Source: WLND01 sp040398845 (lineage in GTDB: Bacteria > Actinomycetota > Actinomycetes > S36-B12). Taken from it: a DNA stretch of 64,000 nt. The DNA is taken from NCBI GenBank assembly GCA_040398845.1, contig JBBATH010000001.1, forward strand, positions 248,001-312,000, read 5' to 3'. The notes under the pieces are model-generated. The model saw nothing but the letters and a program-made list of their open reading frames with translations, was not told the origin of the DNA and searched no databases. Positions within the stretch are counted from its first letter, which is position 1; every line of letters starts with the position of its first letter. The position numbers were made by a program, and so were the translations under genes. Of the stretch, positions 15,466 through 25,194 are shown piece after piece.

Positions 15466-16884
15466 TCACCGTGGAGCAGGCTCGCGCATGGGCCGTGATA
15501 GCCGGTAGCGCACGAGATGACTGGCGGGTGCCTCCACCTGCTCCAAGGTCGTGGCGCTGATGCACCAGTCGTCGCTCACGACAAGGCTGTCGTCGTCGAG
15601 TATGAGGGTCTGAATCGGCGATTGCGAGGTCTCGAGCAGCACGTGAATGAGGAGGGCTCGATCGCGGTCGGTGCCGGTGCGCAGGTGAAGGGTCTCGTCG
15701 GGCATGGCAATTCGGTCGCGGTCGCCGAGGACTGACGGCCCAAGGCTGATCCCTCGGGCGATGGTCAGGGCATCCGTGACACCACGAACTCCTGAGCGTG
15801 CGGCTGCAGTGGCCGTGCCCCGGCGGGCGGCAGCGACGTAGGCGCCCGGGTCGGCGATGTCCAACATCCGATAGCAGGCAAGCACCTCCTGGGCGGACGA
15901 GGAAGCCGGGCCATCTGCCTGGGCAACTGCTCGAATGTGCTGGCGGACCTTCTCGGCGGAGTCGCATTCGAGGCACTCGGCGAAGAGGGAGTCAAAGGCT
16001 GACGGCTCATGCACCTCGATGCCGTCGTCGATCGCTTTCTGCAGTGCTGGAGGGATCGTGCCCATGAAGCGTCCGACCGCCTCAGCCGTGAGTGCGATCT
16101 CGTCGCGCGGCATCGAGCTGCGCCCGGAGGCGAGGTCAAGGGTGCCGCGGCGGCTGATGATCCGGTCGAGTCCGTCGATCCGGTCGTGGATTCCGAGATC
16201 GGGGTCACCTCCGAATCTCTCCTCGACCCTGGCGCGGTAGGCGGCCTGATCGAGCAGTTCGTGCTTGCCGTAGAACCACCAACCGTCTAGGCCCTGCCAG
16301 CCAAGGACCGAATAATGGGTCGGGGTGGCGAGGATGCAGATGCCGTCGATGCCCTCGGTCGGCTTCGTCATGAGTAGTGCTGCCAAAAGGGCGACCTCGT
16401 CCAGGCAGGACGTGATGCCCTTTGGCCGCGATGAGCTGCCAGCGAGCCTTCGGCAGGCATGCAGGACGTCAATATTCGCGTAGGCGTACGAGGGGAAGCG
16501 TCCGCCAGCGATGAGATCGAGAAGGGGGTCGTCCGCGGAGAACAGACCCTGATCGATACGCCATCGAACATTGCGAACGATCACTCCGGTGGCCCGGGTG
16601 ATGACGTCGTCGCCGTGAAGTGCTCGTTCGGCCTCGAGGTCCAAGGTGCCATTGATCTCGGCGACCTTGCCCGGCGACAGGTGGGTGAAGTAGCGATCGA
16701 TGGTGTGCTGGGCGCCGCGCAGGGCGGGAGGGAATCCTGGCGAGGGGTCAGGGTCAGGCATGATCGCCGCGCTCAGGTCCCACAGGAGGTCGGACATGAG
16801 GTTCGCGAGGACGATGGGCAGGATGATCGAGGAGTCGGCGTAAACGTCGAAGATGTTCGGGTTGATCGCGCGCTCTGCAGTCAT
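15466..16884 (-). CDS. Unrecognised 472-residue protein, possible transglutaminase/papain-like fold
   Basis: The ATG at 16884 begins MTAERAINPNIFDVYADSS; the longer frame upstream overlaps the divergent gene. I do not recognise the family. Residues about 150-215 read GITSCLDEVALLAALLMTK and then CILATPTHYSVLGWQGLDGWW, an order of Cys on a helix and His before a Trp-rich strand that resembles the transglutaminase/papain-like core, but a clear third catalytic residue is not seen. No signal peptide or membrane segment is obvious. It is divergent from the Tat-exported FAD enzyme, with only a few bases between the starts. Function unknown. Confidence 0.6.
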   Translation of the reverse strand: MTAERAINPNIFDVYADSSIILPIVLANLMSDLLWDLSAAIMPDPDPSPGFPPALRGAQHTIDRYFTHLSPGKVAEINGTLDLEAERALHGDDVITRATGVIVRNVRWRIDQGLFSADDPLLDLIAGGRFPSYAYANIDVLHACRRLAGSSSRPKGITSCLDEVALLAALLMTKPTEGIDGICILATPTHYSVLGWQGLDGWWFYGKHELLDQAAYRARVEERFGGDPDLGIHDRIDGLDRIISRRGTLDLASGRSSMPRDEIALTAEAVGRFMGTIPPALQKAIDDGIEVHEPSAFDSLFAECLECDSAEKVRQHIRAVAQADGPASSSAQEVLACYRMLDIADPGAYVAAARRGTATAAARSGVRGVTDALTIARGISLGPSVLGDRDRIAMPDETLHLRTGTDRDRALLIHVLLETSQSPIQTLILDDDSLVVSDDWCISATTLEQVEAPASHLVRYRLSRPMREPAPR

Positions 16885-16890
16885 GCCACG

Positions 16891-18633
16891 ATGGTACGGA
16901 CGACGATGTCGCCTACGCTCATCATTGTGGCCGCTGCTAGGGATCATTCCCGCCGAACCTTCCTCACCGGGGTCGCCGCAGGTGCCGGAGTCGTGGGCCT
17001 TGCTGGCGTCCTCCCGGTTCCGGCGAGCGCGGCCACGCTGGCGACCAAGCGTGCTGTAGTTGCACCTGCGCGCACCCTCATCGAGAGCGATCGGCAGGGC
17101 TTCAACCGCCGCTGGTTTGCCCCGAACCTGCAGCGTGTCCTTGTGCCGACCGCGGTCGATCAGGTCGAAGGAATCGTCGAGGAGGCGCTCACCGAGCACG
17201 GCAGGAACGTCAAGGTCACCTCCGGTCGCCACTGTTACGCGGACTTCGTCTACAACGATGACACCGAGGCGATCATCGATATGTCGGCCCTCAATCAGGT
17301 CGGCTACGACGAGGAGAAGAAGGCATTCTTTGTTGACGCGGGATGCGAAAACTGGACGGTGTATCGCACACTGCTCAACGGTTATGGCCGAACCCTGCCC
17401 GCCGGCTCCTGCTATTCAGTCGGCGCTGGCGGCCACATCTCCGGCGGCGGATACGGGTTGCTCTCACGTCTGCATGGGCTGACGATCGATCACCTTTCGG
17501 CCGTCGACATCGTCACGTGGAATGCGAGGTTGAGCCGGGCCACGATGCGCCATGTGTCCCAGGCGAGCACAGATCCCCGTGAACGCGATCTCTTCTGGGC
17601 CCTGCGCGGAGCGGGCGGCGGGAACTTCGGGATCATCGCGCGCTACTACTTCGCCGACCCGCCACCGGCCCCGCAGCACGCAGCCATTGCCACCCTGGCG
17701 TGGGACTGGGCGGACATGACCGTCGAGCGGTTTACGGTGCTGCTCGCCGAGTACGCCGATCTCGTCACCGACCTACCCCGCACCGACTTCACGCTCCTCA
17801 AGCTCAACCATGTATCGAATGGGCAACTCGGCATGATTCTGCAGATGGCTGCTCCGACTGGGATGACCAGACGGGAGCATGAGAGGAGTGCTGAAAAGCG
17901 GGCGACGAGCGTCCGCGCACGATTTGGTGCATTGGCGCAAGGGGTTCCGCTGCGCCGCCCGATGGGCGGTCACCCCGGATTCATGAACTCCCTACCGGCG
18001 CGGGAGAACGAGGTGCGCCTGACCTACCTCGAGGCCCTGCAGACCCTCAACGGCAGCGGCCCGAACCAGTTCGGCGCCTACAAGTCTGCGTACATGAAGA
18101 GGGCCTTCCCCGCTGACCAGGCCGCAGCGATCCACCGCTGGCTGCAGGTGACGCCGAGCGGATTGGCGCCCGAGCAGATGGCGCAGTCGCTCCTGCAGGT
18201 CGACAGCTATGGCGGTGCAGTCAATGACCATTCGCAGGGAGCGACAGCGGTTCCGCAGCGAACGTCCATCATGAAGCTTCAGTACCAAACCTACTGGGAC
18301 AACGACGCCGAGCCGGGCCAGAGCCGAACCGGCCCTTACCGTCAGCAGTCCGCTGCGCACCTCGAATGGATCCGGGGCATGTATGGCGACGTCTACTCCG
18401 CCTACGGCGGCACCCCTGACCCAACCCAGGATCCAACCGGCACGGTCGATGGCTGCTACTACAACTACCCCGACCTAGATCTGGGATCCCACCGTAAGGG
18501 CGATGCAGAAAAGGCTCTGTGGCTGTACTTCCTCGGCAACCTTCGGCAAGGCCGGCGCAACCTCGTTGGCGTCAAGGCGCACTGGGATCCCGAGGAATAC
18601 TTCCATCATGCGCAGTCGATCCCGGTGAAGTGA
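16891..18633 (+). CDS. Tat-exported FAD-binding (berberine-bridge-type) oxidoreductase
   Basis: The product is about 580 residues. The N-terminus has a twin-arginine signal (HSRRTFLTGVAAGAGVVG, then VPASA near the cleavage site), so the folded FAD protein should be exported. The FAD_binding_4 domain follows: VPTAVDQVEGIVEEAL, VTSGRHCYADFVY (His candidate for flavin attachment), GGHISGGGYGLLSRLHG. A berberine-bridge C-terminal domain ends with YNYPDLDLG and KAHWDPEEYFHHAQSI. The start is uncertain: ATG 16891, ATG 16906 or GTG 16927 are all in frame, and the last places the Arg pair best. Substrate unknown, perhaps a carbohydrate or phenolic compound. Confidence 0.85.
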   Translation: MVRTTMSPTLIIVAAARDHSRRTFLTGVAAGAGVVGLAGVLPVPASAATLATKRAVVAPARTLIESDRQGFNRRWFAPNLQRVLVPTAVDQVEGIVEEALTEHGRNVKVTSGRHCYADFVYNDDTEAIIDMSALNQVGYDEEKKAFFVDAGCENWTVYRTLLNGYGRTLPAGSCYSVGAGGHISGGGYGLLSRLHGLTIDHLSAVDIVTWNARLSRATMRHVSQASTDPRERDLFWALRGAGGGNFGIIARYYFADPPPAPQHAAIATLAWDWADMTVERFTVLLAEYADLVTDLPRTDFTLLKLNHVSNGQLGMILQMAAPTGMTRREHERSAEKRATSVRARFGALAQGVPLRRPMGGHPGFMNSLPARENEVRLTYLEALQTLNGSGPNQFGAYKSAYMKRAFPADQAAAIHRWLQVTPSGLAPEQMAQSLLQVDSYGGAVNDHSQGATAVPQRTSIMKLQYQTYWDNDAEPGQSRTGPYRQQSAAHLEWIRGMYGDVYSAYGGTPDPTQDPTGTVDGCYYNYPDLDLGSHRKGDAEKALWLYFLGNLRQGRRNLVGVKAHWDPEEYFHHAQSIPVK

Positions 18634-18676
18634 GTTCGCGGGTGCGGCTGCGGACAGCAGCAGGGTTACTGCGCTG

Positions 18677-20317
18677 TCAGAGTCCGAGTTCGGCTTCGAA
18701 CGCGGCCGCCTCGAGCCGGTCCTTCATAGTCCCGAGGAAACGAGCCGCGTCAGCGCCATCGACGAGTCGGTGGTCGTAGGAGAGGGCGAGGTACACCATC
18801 GACCTGATGGCGATGACATCCTGGCCGGAGGCGTCGGTGACGACGATCGGACGCTTGACGACGGCACCAGTGCCGAGGATTGCGACCTGCGGCTGGTTGA
18901 TGATCGGGGTGTCAAACAGGGCCCCGCGGCTGCCGGTGTTCGTGACGGTGAAGGTGCCGCCACTCAGTTCATCGGGCGACACCTTGTTTGTGCGCGTGCG
19001 GTCGGCGACGTCGGAAATTCGCTTGGCAAGTCCGGCGATATTGAGCTCACCGGCATCGCGAATAACCGGCACCAGCAGGCCGCGGTCGGTCTCGACGGCG
19101 ATGCCGAGGTTCTCGGTGTCGTGGTAAGTGACAGTGCCGGCTGCCATGTCGATGGAGGCGTTCACCTGCGGGAACTGCTTGAGGGCTTCGACCGACGCCT
19201 TGCAGAAGAAGGGCAGGAAGGTGAGCTTGACTCCCTCACGGGCCTCGAAGTCGACCTTCACCTTCGACCGAAGTCGTGCGATCGCCGTGACGTCGACCTC
19301 GATGACGGTCGTGAGCTGAGCCGAGGTCTGGAGTGATTCGACCATGCGCTGGGCGATGACCTTGCGCAGGCGCGGCATCTGCTCGGTGCGGCCGCGCAGG
19401 GGCGAAGTGGCGGTTGCTGCAACGGTGGCTGGCGCCAGGTCTGGGGTTGAAGTCGCGGCGGGCGACGTTGTCGCGCCGGACTGGTCGGTGCGGGCAGCGG
19501 CAGCCGCGAGGACATCTTGCTTACGGACGCGTCCGCCGACACCGGTGCCGGTGACGGTCGACAGGTCGATGCCCTCTTGGGCTGCAAGCCGGCGTACGAG
19601 GGGGGTGACGTAGGCGTCGGCATTGTCGGCCGGCTCCGGTGAGCCAGCGGCTGGGTCGTCTGCTTTCGGTTCCGGTATTGATGCCGTAGGTGCGGCGGGG
19701 GCAGTTGTGGGCGCCGGGGTGGCTGCGGGGGCAGCAGCCCCGGTGGCGATAAGTCCGAGTTCAGTGCCAACCGCGACAGTTGAGTCCTCGGCGACGTTGA
19801 TCGCGACGAGGGTGCCCGATGCTGGCGCAGGGATCTCGGTGTCGACCTTGTCGGTCGAGATCTCCAACATTGGCTCATCGGCTACGACGGCATCACCGAC
19901 CTGCTTGAGCCAGCGGGTGACCGTGCCCTCGGTGACGCTCTCGCCCAGCGCGGGAAGGGTGATCGGTATCGTCGCGCTGCTGGCCGCAGGGGCGGGTGGA
20001 GGTGTGGCGGGCGCGGGTTCAGCGATCGCGACCTGCTCGGTGGCCTTTGGAGCGGCGGCTGGGCTGTTGGCGGACTCGCTCGCCTCACCGATGACGGCCA
20101 GTTCGGCGCCGACGGCGATGGTTTCGTCCTCGCTCACCCGGATTGCGAGGAGCACGCCGGCTGCGGGGGAGGGGATCTCGGTGTCGACCTTGTCGGTCGA
20201 GATCTCGACGAGTGGCTCGTCGGCGGCGACGGTGTCGCCGACCTGCTTGAGCCAGCGGGTGACCGTGCCTTCGGTGACGCTCTCGCCCAGCGCGGGCATC
20301 GTGACGGAGACCGACAT
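18677..20317 (-). CDS. sucB: Dihydrolipoamide acyltransferase (E2) of 2-oxoglutarate/pyruvate dehydrogenase
   Basis: The product is 546 residues. Two lipoyl domains (about 1-78 and 118-195) each carry the lipoylated Lys in ISTDKVDTEIP. Alanine/proline-rich linkers separate them from a peripheral subunit-binding domain (YVTPLVRRLAAQEGIDLSTV, GTGVGGRVRKQDVL) and the catalytic domain, ending with the His motif LSYDHRLVDGADAARFL. It passes acyl groups from E1 to CoA, with electrons leaving through Lpd, encoded upstream. ATG 20317 with AAGGAG about 11 bases before is preferred over GTG 20329. Lipoate made by LipB/LipA modifies this protein. Confidence 0.92.
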   Translation of the reverse strand: MSVSVTMPALGESVTEGTVTRWLKQVGDTVAADEPLVEISTDKVDTEIPSPAAGVLLAIRVSEDETIAVGAELAVIGEASESANSPAAAPKATEQVAIAEPAPATPPPAPAASSATIPITLPALGESVTEGTVTRWLKQVGDAVVADEPMLEISTDKVDTEIPAPASGTLVAINVAEDSTVAVGTELGLIATGAAAPAATPAPTTAPAAPTASIPEPKADDPAAGSPEPADNADAYVTPLVRRLAAQEGIDLSTVTGTGVGGRVRKQDVLAAAAARTDQSGATTSPAATSTPDLAPATVAATATSPLRGRTEQMPRLRKVIAQRMVESLQTSAQLTTVIEVDVTAIARLRSKVKVDFEAREGVKLTFLPFFCKASVEALKQFPQVNASIDMAAGTVTYHDTENLGIAVETDRGLLVPVIRDAGELNIAGLAKRISDVADRTRTNKVSPDELSGGTFTVTNTGSRGALFDTPIINQPQVAILGTGAVVKRPIVVTDASGQDVIAIRSMVYLALSYDHRLVDGADAARFLGTMKDRLEAAAFEAELGL

Positions 20318-20407
20318 GTTCTGGTCCACTCCTTCTGTTCCGGTCGGCCGGTTGGCCGTATCGAGCCTTGCATGCCGGCCTGTGGGCCAGCGGGCTGTGC
20401 GTGCGGG

Positions 20408-21778
20408 TTACGCGTGAGCGTGGAGCGGCTTGCCGGCGAGCGCGAGATGAGCCTCGCCCATCGCCTCGTTCTGGGTGGGGTGCGCGTGGATGAGGGTCGC
20501 GACGTCGCCTGGATGCGCCTCCCAGTTCACGATGAGCTGAGCCTCGCCAATCTGCTCTCCGACACGAGAGCCGACCATATGTACCCCGATAACTGGACCG
20601 TCCTTCAACTGAACGAGTTTGATGAACCCGGCCGTCCCAAGGATCTGGCTCTTGCCATTGCCGCCGAGGTTGTACTCGTATGCCGTGATGTTTGCATCGC
20701 CGTGCATCGCGCGGGCCTCGGCCTCGTTCAGGCCGACGCTCGCGACCTCGGGTTCACAGTAGGTGACCTTGGGAATGTTGATGTCGGGGATGACGACCGG
20801 GTTCAGGCCGGCGATCTCCTCGGCGACGAAGATTCCATGCTGGAAACCGCGATGGGCGAGTTGCAGGCCAGGGGTGATGTCGCCGACCGCGAACACGTTC
20901 GCCACGTTCGTGCGCAGCCGCTCGTCAACAAGCACCCAGCCGCGCTCCATGGCAATGCCTTGTTCCTCGAATCCCATGCCGCTGGCACTTGGCCCGCGGC
21001 CGACGGCGACGAGCAGGATGTCGGCGTCGAAGGTCTTGCCGTCCTCGAGGGTGACCTGCACGCCGGTCTCGCTCTGAGTGGCCGACGCGAACCGCACCCC
21101 GAGCGACAGGTTGATGCCGCGCTTTCGGTAGGCGCGCTCAAGGGCCTTGGAGCAGGCGATGTCTTCATTGGGCACCAGGTTGGGCAGTGCCTCGACGATG
21201 GTGACCTGCGCCCCGAAGGATCGCCAGACGCTCGCGAACTCGACGCCGATGACCCCGCCACCAAGGACGATCGCACTTTTCGGGACGTAGTCGAGGTTGA
21301 GAGCCTGGTCTGAGGTCATGATCCGACCGTCGATCTCGAGACCAGGCAGCGACCGCGCGTAGGAGCCGGTCGCGAGAACGATGTTGGTGCCGGTGTACTT
21401 TTCGCCGTTGACCTCGACGGTGTTCGGGGCGACGAGGCGACCCTCACCTTCGACGTAGGTGACGTTGCGGCTCTTGACGAGGCCTTGGAGGCCCTTGTAG
21501 AGCCGGCTGACGACGCCGTCGCGGTACTCGTTGACCTTCACCATGTCAATGCCGTGAAGCGTGGTGTTCACACCGAAGTGGGCACTCTCACGCGAGCTGT
21601 CGGCGATCTCGGCGGCGTGAAGGAGCGCCTTGGTAGGAATGCACCCGCGGTGCAGGCAGGTGCCACCGAGTTTGTCCTTGTCGATGAGGATGACGGACAT
21701 CCCCAGTTCACTCGCCCGTAGGGCGCAGGCGTAACCTCCGCTGCCGCCACCGAGGATGACGAGGTCTGCACTGGGCAC
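20408..21778 (-). CDS. lpd: Dihydrolipoyl dehydrogenase (E3)
   Basis: The 456-residue flavoprotein reoxidises dihydrolipoamide with NAD. It has the N-terminal FAD motif ILGGGSGGYACALRA, the redox-active disulfide GGTCLHRGCIPTK, the NAD motif LGGGVIGVEFASV and the C-terminal dimer-interface His-Glu HAHPTQNEAMGEA. The GTG start at 21778 follows AAGGAGCC. It sits between pepA (39 bp) and sucB (90 bp). Confidence 0.95.
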   Translation of the reverse strand: MPSADLVILGGGSGGYACALRASELGMSVILIDKDKLGGTCLHRGCIPTKALLHAAEIADSSRESAHFGVNTTLHGIDMVKVNEYRDGVVSRLYKGLQGLVKSRNVTYVEGEGRLVAPNTVEVNGEKYTGTNIVLATGSYARSLPGLEIDGRIMTSDQALNLDYVPKSAIVLGGGVIGVEFASVWRSFGAQVTIVEALPNLVPNEDIACSKALERAYRKRGINLSLGVRFASATQSETGVQVTLEDGKTFDADILLVAVGRGPSASGMGFEEQGIAMERGWVLVDERLRTNVANVFAVGDITPGLQLAHRGFQHGIFVAEEIAGLNPVVIPDINIPKVTYCEPEVASVGLNEAEARAMHGDANITAYEYNLGGNGKSQILGTAGFIKLVQLKDGPVIGVHMVGSRVGEQIGEAQLIVNWEAHPGDVATLIHAHPTQNEAMGEAHLALAGKPLHAHA

Positions 21779-21817
21779 GGACGGCTCCTTCTTGCGATCG
21801 CGAGGATGTGTTGGGTC

Positions 21818-23302
21818 CTATCCTGCCTCAATTGTCTGAGCGATCCGAACGAAGGTGCGCACCGCAGCGCCGGTGCCTCCTTTCGGGAGGTAGCCGTATG
21901 CACCCTTCTCGTTGAAGGCAGGCCCGGCGATGTCGAGGTGGACCCACGGCTGACCCTCTGGGATGAACGTCGACAGGAAGACGCCGGCCGAGAGCATGCC
22001 GCCCATGCGGTCACCGATGTTCGCGATGTCGGCGGTCGAGGAGTCGAGGGAGGCCCGGAGATCCTCGGGGAGCGGCATTGGCCACATTGATTCACCGGCA
22101 GCCGCCGCCGCCGCGCAGACCTGATCGCGGGCATCGTCGTTATTCGACATGACGCCGGAGACGCGGCGCCCGAGCGCGACGCTCTGGGCGCCGGTGAGCG
22201 TTGCCACGTCGATGAGGAGGTCTGGTTTCTCCTTGACCGCCATACCGAGAGCATCGGCGAGGACGAGGCGACCCTCCGCATCGGTATTGAGCACCTCGAC
22301 GGTCGTGCCGTCGAACATCGTGATGACGTCGCCAGGGCGCTGGGCGGTGCCGCTCGGCATGTTCTCTGCGATCGCTAGCCAGCCGGTGACCTTGACCAAG
22401 ATGCCGAGGGTTGCGATGGCCTGAATGGCGCCGATGACTGCAGCGGCTCCGGCCATGTCGCCCTTCATCTCATCCATGTTCGCAGCGGGTTTGATCGAGA
22501 TGCCGCCGGTGTCGAAGGTGATGCCCTTGCCGACCAGGGCGAGGTGGCGTGTCGCACCGCGTGGGGTGTAGACGAGCTTCACAAGCCTCGGCGGGTTCGA
22601 GGAACCCTGGCCAACTCCGAGGATGCCGCCGCAGCCTGCTCGCTTGAGAGCCGGGACGTCCCAGATGGTGACCTTTACCGGCAGCGCTGAGACGGCATCG
22701 GTCGCAGCCTTTGCAAGGGCCACAGGGGGCAGGGCGTTGGGTGGGGTGTTCACGAGATCGCGGGTGAGGTTCATGGCATCGGCGATGACGTTCACCTCAT
22801 TCGCGATCCGGCGCTCAGTTGCGCTCACTGACCGGGGCACGAGCAGCATGATGCTTGCTGCCGGTTGGGCACCCTTGGGCTTCTTGGATTTGAAGGTGGT
22901 GAATTCGTAGGTGGCCAGCCGAGACCCGGTGGCAATCGCACGGAAACTGACGTCGTCCTTAGGAGCCACGATGGCGACCTTCGCTCGGCCGGTGAGAGCG
23001 CGCATTGCATTGCCGTATGCGCGGCGCACTGCCTCGTCATCCTCCTGCTTCCTCGCATCGCCGAGGCCGACTGCGATGATGAGGGCGGCCTTGATTCCTG
23101 AGCCGCCGGGGATGTTGGTGATGTCACCGGACTTGCCTGACGCACCTACCGCCTCGAGCGCCTCAACGATGCGCGTCTTCTGGGCCGCGCTGAACCCCTG
23201 CGAGACAAGGGTGACGGCCTTGCCCTTTCCTGGTGCGATCGCGACGAGCAGTGCGTCGCAGATGGTGGTGGCGGGGGTGGTTGCGGTCACGGTCACGGTC
23301 AT
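21818..23302 (-). CDS. pepA: Leucyl aminopeptidase (M17)
   Basis: The 494-residue cytosolic two-metal aminopeptidase releases N-terminal residues from peptides. The family signature NTDAEGRLVLADAL is intact, and the metal-binding KGITFDTGGISIKPA and MKGDMAGAAAV segments are present. ATG 23302 gives the normal length; the upstream extension would cross into the divergent gcvT. The pair pepA/gcvT is divergent with a 58-bp spacer. Confidence 0.93.
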   Translation of the reverse strand: MTVTVTATTPATTICDALLVAIAPGKGKAVTLVSQGFSAAQKTRIVEALEAVGASGKSGDITNIPGGSGIKAALIIAVGLGDARKQEDDEAVRRAYGNAMRALTGRAKVAIVAPKDDVSFRAIATGSRLATYEFTTFKSKKPKGAQPAASIMLLVPRSVSATERRIANEVNVIADAMNLTRDLVNTPPNALPPVALAKAATDAVSALPVKVTIWDVPALKRAGCGGILGVGQGSSNPPRLVKLVYTPRGATRHLALVGKGITFDTGGISIKPAANMDEMKGDMAGAAAVIGAIQAIATLGILVKVTGWLAIAENMPSGTAQRPGDVITMFDGTTVEVLNTDAEGRLVLADALGMAVKEKPDLLIDVATLTGAQSVALGRRVSGVMSNNDDARDQVCAAAAAAGESMWPMPLPEDLRASLDSSTADIANIGDRMGGMLSAGVFLSTFIPEGQPWVHLDIAGPAFNEKGAYGYLPKGGTGAAVRTFVRIAQTIEAG

Positions 23303-23360
23303 GCATACAGAGTAGCGACGGGTGGGTAGCCTGCCGCCTGGCGACGCGCTACCGTCAGGC

Positions 23361-24473
23361 GTGACCAACTCGGAGCTCAGGCGGACGCCCCTGTTCGAGC
23401 GGCACCAAGCAGCGGGTGCCAAGACCGCAGACTTTGGCGGATGGGATATGCCCATCGAGTACACCGGCGTGGTCGCGGAGCACACCGCGGTTCGAAACGC
23501 CGCCGGTATCTCTGACGTCTCACACATGGGCAAGCTCGCCGTTTACGGCGACGGCGCAGTGGCATTCCTCAACTCTTTGCTGGCCAACGATCTCGGACGA
23601 ATATCCGCGGGTCAGGCGCAGTACTCGATGCTGTGCAACGACGACGGCGGCGTCATCGATGACCTCATCGTCTACCGCTGGTCGGATGACGGTGCATACG
23701 TGATCCCGAACGCATCGAATGCGGCCTTCGTCGCGTCAGTCCTGCGGGGCGTGGCATCGGAGGGCATCACGATTGACGACCAGCACCTGACGCACGGGAT
23801 CATCGCGGTCCAGGGTCCGCGCAGTACGGAGGTTCTCGGCAGCCTTGGGCTCCCGGTCGATCACGACTACATGAGCATGGCCCGTTCCGATTTCGCTGAC
23901 TCGCCGGTCATCGTGTGCCGCACGGGCTATACCGGAGAGCACGGCTACGAGCTCGTCGCCCCGTCCGCAGTCCTCGGAGGCCTATGGGACGCACTGCTCC
24001 CGGCGGTCATTTCCGTCGGGGGCCTGCCCGCCGGTCTCGGAGCGCGTGACACCCTCCGCACCGAAATGGGTTATCCGCTGCACGGTCAGGACATCAGCCC
24101 TGTGATCACCCCGGTCGAGGCCGGGCTCGGGTGGGCCATCGGCTGGGATAAGCCGGAGTTCACCGGCCGAGAGGCGCTCCTCGCGCAGCGGGCGGCAGGT
24201 CCGCGACGTCGGCTGCACGGGCTGCTCAGCCTTGACCGCGGTATTCCACGCCCGCACATGCCGGTACATGATGTTGCGGAGGGTGTCCTCGCCGGCGAAA
24301 TTGTGGGCGAGATCACGAGTGGCACCCTCTCGCCGACCCTGAAGAAGGGCATCGCGCTGGCGCTCCTTGACTCCTCGGTCGCCGTCGGCGACGAGGTCGC
24401 GGTCGATGTGCGCGGACGAGAGTCACGGTTCACCGTCGTGAAGCCGCCATTCGTGCCGCCGTCGACCCGGTAG
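23361..24473 (+). CDS. gcvT: Aminomethyltransferase, glycine cleavage system T protein
   Basis: The 370-residue protein releases ammonia from the aminomethyl group on lipoylated GcvH and gives methylene-tetrahydrofolate. Typical features are TPLFERHQAAGAKTADFGGW, the folate-site Asp/Gly segment, RTGYTGEHGYEL, and DTLRTEMGYPLHGQDISP with EAGLGW. The GTG at 23361 is chosen over an upstream in-frame GTG at 23322. No gcvH or gcvP lies nearby. Its 3' end overlaps the convergent, frameshifted regulator-like gene. Confidence 0.93.
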   Translation: MTNSELRRTPLFERHQAAGAKTADFGGWDMPIEYTGVVAEHTAVRNAAGISDVSHMGKLAVYGDGAVAFLNSLLANDLGRISAGQAQYSMLCNDDGGVIDDLIVYRWSDDGAYVIPNASNAAFVASVLRGVASEGITIDDQHLTHGIIAVQGPRSTEVLGSLGLPVDHDYMSMARSDFADSPVIVCRTGYTGEHGYELVAPSAVLGGLWDALLPAVISVGGLPAGLGARDTLRTEMGYPLHGQDISPVITPVEAGLGWAIGWDKPEFTGREALLAQRAAGPRRRLHGLLSLDRGIPRPHMPVHDVAEGVLAGEIVGEITSGTLSPTLKKGIALALLDSSVAVGDEVAVDVRGRESRFTVVKPPFVPPSTR

Positions 24474-25191
24474 CCGACCGACGCACGGTCACCGCAGTGG
24501 CAAGGTCGGCCAGTGCCCAAACGGCGGCGTCCGCGCCTGCCGCTGACTCCAGGTTCCACAGCACCTGGAGTGGATCGCCCGCCAGAAAAGTGCGGCCCCG
24601 CCACTCGGCCTCGTGCGCCTCGTCCGCAGAGAGAACCGGCAGCATGCCGGGTCCAGCCAGCGAACCCCCTTGAGCGAGGACGAGGAGTTGCACGGGGCGG
24701 CGGTGTGGTCCTTCCGCGTCCGCGGCCACGTTGACGGACACAATGACGGGACCAGGGAGACGCTTGAGGGCCGTGTCGAGGGCGGATGCCAGGTCGCTGG
24801 TTGTTGACCAGTACGTCACTATCGGGTCGAAACGCCGTCGCTTCAGCCACTCGTGCACCAGACGGTCGCGGTGAGTGACCAGGGTTGGCCACGTTCGGTG
24901 CTTACCAGCCCGGCTCGTGCCAGATCGCGCACGATGGTCGACACTCGGGCCTGTGTGACGCCTGCTAGCTTGGCCAGAGCCGTCTGCGACCCGGGTGGAG
25001 ACGTGGGGGACTTGGAGTAGGGACGGGACGTCAACGGCTGAGACCTCCGCCAGCCGGGGAGAGCGCAGGGACCGGTGCAGGTGATATCGCGCGTGGGCCC
25101 GTCGAGGGTGATTTCTAGGGTGCGGTCGGCGCCCACGGACACGTCCGCTCGGGGCGAATTTTTGCGCTCCTGTCAAGACGGCATATGCCAT
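24430..25191 (-). pseudogene. Frameshifted winged-helix regulator-like gene
   Basis: The ATG at 25191 lies 3 bp after the cobS stop. The reading alternates between two frames. A convincing helix-turn-helix (QTALAKLAGVTQARVSTIV, RDLARAGLVSTERG) is in one frame, whereas the upstream RSPRLAEVSAVDVPSLLQ and the downstream HRDRLVHEWLKRRRFDPIV with the long C-terminal domain (YWSTTSDLASALDTALKRL, GRTFLAGDPLQVLWNLES) are in the other. At least two, perhaps four, single-base changes are needed to join them. It was a DNA-binding protein with a C-terminal domain that I cannot name. Either it has decayed or this stretch contains base-calling errors. Its end overlaps gcvT by 44 bp. Confidence 0.6.
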
Positions 25192-25194
25192 GAA

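Noticed and set aside
18634..18676. Terminator between the FAD enzyme and sucB
   Set aside because: The 43-bp gap has no convincing inverted repeat.
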